Assembly: GCA_036620675.1 (NCBI GenBank)
Contig: JAZHEE010000068.1
Source: Jejubacter sp036620675
GTDB lineage: Bacteria; Pseudomonadota; Gammaproteobacteria; Enterobacterales; Enterobacteriaceae
Reading direction: 5' to 3' (one strand)
Length of the DNA: 6,112 bases
Part shown: positions 4,225-6,112 of the stretch, one piece after another
Numbering within the stretch: the stretch's first letter is position 1
Layout of the letters: each line of letters begins with the position of its first letter
Notes under the pieces: model-generated
Told to the model about the DNA's origin: nothing
Seen by the model: only the letters and a program-made list of their open reading frames with translations
Databases searched by the model: none
Program-made: the position numbers and the translations under genes

Positions 4225-4356
4225 AAACATGAGAGGATAGTACGTGAAACATGAGAGCTTAGTACGTTAAGCATGAGAGGATAGTACGTTAAACATGAGA
4301 GCTTAGTACGTTAAACATGAGAGGATAGTACGTGAAACATGAGAGCTTAGTACGTG
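4225..4356 (+). repeat. oriR6K-gamma: Six tandem 22-bp iterons (pi binding array)
   Basis: The units start at 4225, 4247, 4269, 4291, 4313 and 4335, each 22 bp with no gap. All share the ACATGAGAG or GCATGAGAG core followed by TAGTACGT. Units 1, 3 and 5 carry GGAT after GAGA, and units 2, 4 and 6 carry GCTT, so the array is three 44-bp pairs. R6K gamma as I recall it has seven iterons, mostly of the GCTT type. Pi monomers bind iterons to open the origin, and pi dimers pair arrays to limit copy number. This is the core of replication initiation here. Confidence 0.93.
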
Positions 4357-4370
4357 GAATCCACAGATCT

Positions 4371-4400
4371 ATCTGAAGATCTTCAGATCTTCGGATCTTC
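4371..4400. repeat. 18-bp GATC palindrome and three tandem GATCTTC units
   Basis: ATCTGAAGATCTTCAGAT (4371-4388) is a perfect palindrome. GATCTTC repeats at 4378, 4386 and 4394 with 8-bp spacing, giving three Dam sites, and a further GATC lies at 4366. A related sequence follows the iterons in R6K. Dam methylation or structure could influence firing of the origin. Confidence 0.6.
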
Positions 4401-4480
4401 ATGAAAACAGTATATTTTTTATTCTTATTTTTCCCCCGCTGTTCCTCTCTGAGCATGCTATGTACTATCTCAGGGCTTCT

Positions 4481-4502
4481 AAACATGAGTGGATTGTACG
4501 TT
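4481..4502 (+). repeat. Isolated iteron upstream of pir
   Basis: A direct-orientation unit with AAACATGAGTGGATTG followed by TACGTT aligns over the full 22 bp with the array. It is of the GGAT type but carries TGAGTGG in place of TGAGAGG. R6K also has a lone iteron here. It overlaps the probable -35 of the pir promoter, so pi bound here would affect transcription. Confidence 0.85.
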
Positions 4503-4552
4503 CTGTACAACGCTTCATATCACATCATGAGAAAAAAAATTTGAATCTCATG
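4494..4552 (+). promoter_or_regulatory. pir promoter and inverted half-iteron operator
   Basis: CATGAGA (4526-4532) and TCTCATG (4546-4552) are inverted half-iterons 13 bp apart, the known target of pi dimers for autorepression in R6K. A possible promoter is TTGTAC (4494-4499) with TATCAC (4518-4523) at 18 bp. The operator is clear, but the exact -35 and -10 are less so. Confidence 0.7.
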
Positions 4553-4589
4553 TTTTGATTGGTAGGATGGAGAAAATAGTGAGGTCATG

Positions 4590-5495
4590 ATGAGACTTAA
4601 AGTTATGATGGATGTGAATAAAAAAACAAAGATTCGTCACAGAAATGAACTAAACCATACTTTAGCCCAACTCCCTTTACCCGCTAAGCGTGTAATGTAT
4701 ATGGCGTTAGCTCCTATTGATAGTAAAGAGCCTCTTGAACGAGGGCGAATTTTCAATATTAGAGCTGAAGATCTGGCTTCCCTTGCCAAAATTACCCCTT
4801 CGTTGGCTTACAGGCAGTTGAAAGAAGGTGGAAAGATTTTAGGTGCGAGCAAGATCTCTTTGAGAGGGGATGATATTATTGCTTTAGCAAAAGAGCTTAA
4901 CCTCCCCTTCAATTCAAAAAATACACCAGATGAATTAGATCTCAACATCACTGAATGGATTGCATATTCTAAGGATGAAGGGTACTTATCCCTTAAATTC
5001 ACCCGTACAATTGAACCATATATATCAAGTCTAATTGGTAAAAAAAATAAATTCACTACGCAATTACTTACTGCCAGCCTCCGTCTGAGTAGTCAATACT
5101 CTTCATCTTTATATCAGTTGATAAGAAAAAATTACTCTAACTTCAAAAAGAAAAATTCTTTTGTGATTTCTATAGAAGAATTGAAAGATGAATTGATTGC
5201 TTATACATTTGATGGTGACGGTAATACTGAATATAAATATCCTGATTTCCCTATATTTAAACGGGATGTACTTAACAAATCAATAGCAGAAATAAAGAAA
5301 AAAACTGAAATATCTTTTATCGGCGTTTCTGTTTTTGAAAAAGAAGGCCGGAAAGTAAGTAAGTTACAGTTTGATTTTATAGTTGATGAAGATGAATTTT
5401 CTGGAAACGGTGATGATTTATTAACGGCTTTCAGTGAAGAAGATAGTGCATTCTTAAAAGAATTTGATAAAGCAGTTCCTCCTAAAACAAAGTGA
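4590..5495 (+). CDS. pir: Replication initiator protein pi (Rep_3 family), 301 aa
   Basis: I recognise this as R6K-type pi. The start region MRLKVMMDVNKKTKIRHRNE and internal blocks such as FTRTIEPYISSLIGKKNKFT and YPDFPIFKRDVLNK match remembered R6K pi, which has 305 residues. It should contain two winged-helix domains, WH1 (about 1-130, dimerisation and half-iteron contact) and WH2 (about 150-270, iteron recognition). Residues whose change raises R6K copy number, P42, P106, F107 and P113, are all in the wild-type state. The C-terminal tail is the most divergent part and slightly shorter than in R6K. I use 4590, since GAGG is five bases upstream, rather than the ATG just before it. It is regulated by the operator at 4526-4552, and its stop overlaps the Shine-Dalgarno of the next gene. 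It acts in the cytoplasm with DnaA and IHF. Confidence 0.96.
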   Translation: MRLKVMMDVNKKTKIRHRNELNHTLAQLPLPAKRVMYMALAPIDSKEPLERGRIFNIRAEDLASLAKITPSLAYRQLKEGGKILGASKISLRGDDIIALAKELNLPFNSKNTPDELDLNITEWIAYSKDEGYLSLKFTRTIEPYISSLIGKKNKFTTQLLTASLRLSSQYSSSLYQLIRKNYSNFKKKNSFVISIEELKDELIAYTFDGDGNTEYKYPDFPIFKRDVLNKSIAEIKKKTEISFIGVSVFEKEGRKVSKLQFDFIVDEDEFSGNGDDLLTAFSEEDSAFLKEFDKAVPPKTK

Positions 5496-5503
5496 GGTGA
5501 AAC

Positions 5504-5947
5504 ATGGCTAAGATCTACGAGTTTCCGCAGGGAGCTGAACGAGGTAAGCTGAAAAAAGAGATCATCCGGGAACGTAAAAAACGATTGCGGGAAAAGAACG
5601 GCAACCCGGTTATCCGGCACTCTAAATGGTTCTGGTTTTATCTACGTCTTGCTACAGCTGGCGCACTGCATTTAGTCTCTGTTATTACTCTGGCAATCCT
5701 GGGTGCTTTCAGTAAAGCTATTTTCTGGATTGGTGGCCTGCTCTGTGTTGTTACATGGTTCCACCTTGAACGCCAGTTCTGGACGCCGCAAAATTTCACC
5801 ATTCCAGTAATCGTAACGCTGTGGGGATTGAGTTTGTTTGCCACTCCCCTGATGGAGCTGCTTAACAAAAAAATGCCGTGGTATCGTCTTCTGGTTCCTG
5901 ATGCAAAGCACACTAGCACTGAGGCAACCAGTGATGATCAGCTGTGA
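5504..5947 (+). CDS. bis: Small basic membrane protein downstream of pir (Bis-like), 147 aa
   Basis: The N-terminus MAKIYEFPQGAERGKLKKEI continues into a very basic cytoplasmic segment (to about residue 32). Hydrophobic stretches at about 43-66 and 68-87 (with AILGAF and FWIGGLLCVVTWF) are likely paired membrane helices, and a third lies near 98-117 (IPVIVTLWGLSLFATPL). The tail is polar. GAGGTG overlapping the pir stop, with four bases to the ATG, couples it to pir. R6K has a gene of similar size in this place, bis, reported as needed for the beta origin. The MAKIYDFPQGAER-type start is one I recall from small membrane proteins of IncX and IncN plasmids, so KikA-like is another possible name. 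The symbol rests on position and partial recall. How a membrane protein would serve an origin is unclear; tethering is one possibility. Confidence 0.7.
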   Translation: MAKIYEFPQGAERGKLKKEIIRERKKRLREKNGNPVIRHSKWFWFYLRLATAGALHLVSVITLAILGAFSKAIFWIGGLLCVVTWFHLERQFWTPQNFTIPVIVTLWGLSLFATPLMELLNKKMPWYRLLVPDAKHTSTEATSDDQL

Positions 5948-6035
5948 AGAAATAATGTTAGCCCGTCGGCTTGCAGTGCTTCTTTCAGCCTTTTATCATC
6001 GGTTTATCATAGCGCACGAGGTGAGTTCTTTTCAC
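5948..6035. other. Gap between the bis-like gene and the right oriT
   Basis: No gene or clear terminator is visible. TTTATCAT occurs at 5992-5999 and 6003-6010, 11 bp apart and so on one face of the helix, which suits a relaxosome accessory protein. GTGA and TCAC flank GTTCTTT near 6021-6035. R6K places oriBeta in this general area, but I could not identify a half-iteron with confidence. Confidence 0.4.
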
Positions 6036-6112
6036 TGCGATGCAGGATAGGGCAAACGCCGCAAAATGCTAGCATTTTACTCGTTTGCCCGGTGACCTAC
6101 AGTCGGTTCTTG
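6036..6112 (-). other. oriT: Right origin of transfer, inverted perfect copy of the left one
   Basis: This is the exact reverse complement of 18-94. The nick motif TATCCTGC lies on the minus strand at 6049-6042, with the predicted nick between 6043 and 6042. Similarity continues only marginally inward (one mismatch, then four matches), so the repeat edge is sharp. It stops at the window end, and the repeat may continue beyond. Transfer from here would run leftward through bis and pir. Confidence 0.75.

Noticed and set aside
4225..4356. CRISPR-like array
   Set aside because: The 22-bp repeats are directly contiguous with no spacers and match known R6K iterons.
5201..5620. 139-codon minus-strand ORF
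   Set aside because: Lies opposite the confident pir and bis-like genes; serine/phenylalanine-rich translation is typical of an antisense shadow.
5638..5919. Two minus-strand ORFs opposite the bis-like gene
   Set aside because: Antisense shadows of a gene supported by coupling to pir and by membrane helices.
18..6112. Terminal inverted repeats of a transposon
   Set aside because: The 77-bp ends look like a hairpin-plus-nick oriT; there is no transposase in the window, and no target-site duplication can be assessed.

Overview
The window looks like the core replicon of an R6K-type (IncX family) plasmid from an enterobacterium. The diagnostic parts are a Rep protein that I recognise as close to R6K pi (pir), R6K-style 22-bp iterons, a perfect DnaA box, an AT-rich segment, and a small membrane protein directly downstream of pir in the place that Bis holds in R6K. 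Identification rests on recalled protein and origin sequences, not on a database search. There are no resistance, partition, relaxase or mating-pair genes here.

Layout. Positions 18-94 and 6036-6112 are perfect 77-bp inverted copies of what I read as an origin of transfer: a long hairpin abutting TATCCTGC, which fits the MOBP nick consensus. Between them lie two arms that diverge from a central non-coding and origin block. The left arm (335-3192) holds eight small genes, all on the minus strand. In order of transcription they are a J-domain protein (3192-2677), an acidic 78-residue protein (2618-2382), a terminator, a tightly packed three-gene set ending in an XRE-type helix-turn-helix protein (2321-1260), a 112-residue protein (1166-828), and an overlapping pair of 54 and 85 residues (753-335) that ends at a terminator. 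The J-domain gene and the 112-residue gene carry near-identical promoter-leaders with a palindrome against the -10 box, so they look co-regulated.

The middle (3286-4115) has no convincing gene. It holds several inverted repeats, two weak short plus-strand ORFs, 11-bp-phased GATC sites, and a segment resembling DNA beside ColE1-type origins. The gamma-like origin spans 4116-4502. It contains a DnaA box, an AT-rich tract, six tandem iterons that strictly alternate between two sequence types, a GATC palindrome, and one isolated iteron. The pir operator and pir follow (4590-5495), then the bis-like gene (5504-5947), then a short gap and the right oriT.

How it works together (inference). Pi binds the iterons to start replication and the inverted half-iterons to limit its own synthesis. 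If the nick sites are read correctly, transfer from either oriT would send this replicon in first. The genes on each arm are oriented so that the transferred strand is their template, which is the usual arrangement of conjugative leading regions. The small left-arm genes may therefore act early after entry into a recipient, under control of the shared palindromic promoters. R6K itself is known to have two functional oriTs (alpha and beta), so this overall plan is established. The most distinctive local features are the alternating iterons and the duplicated promoter-leader.
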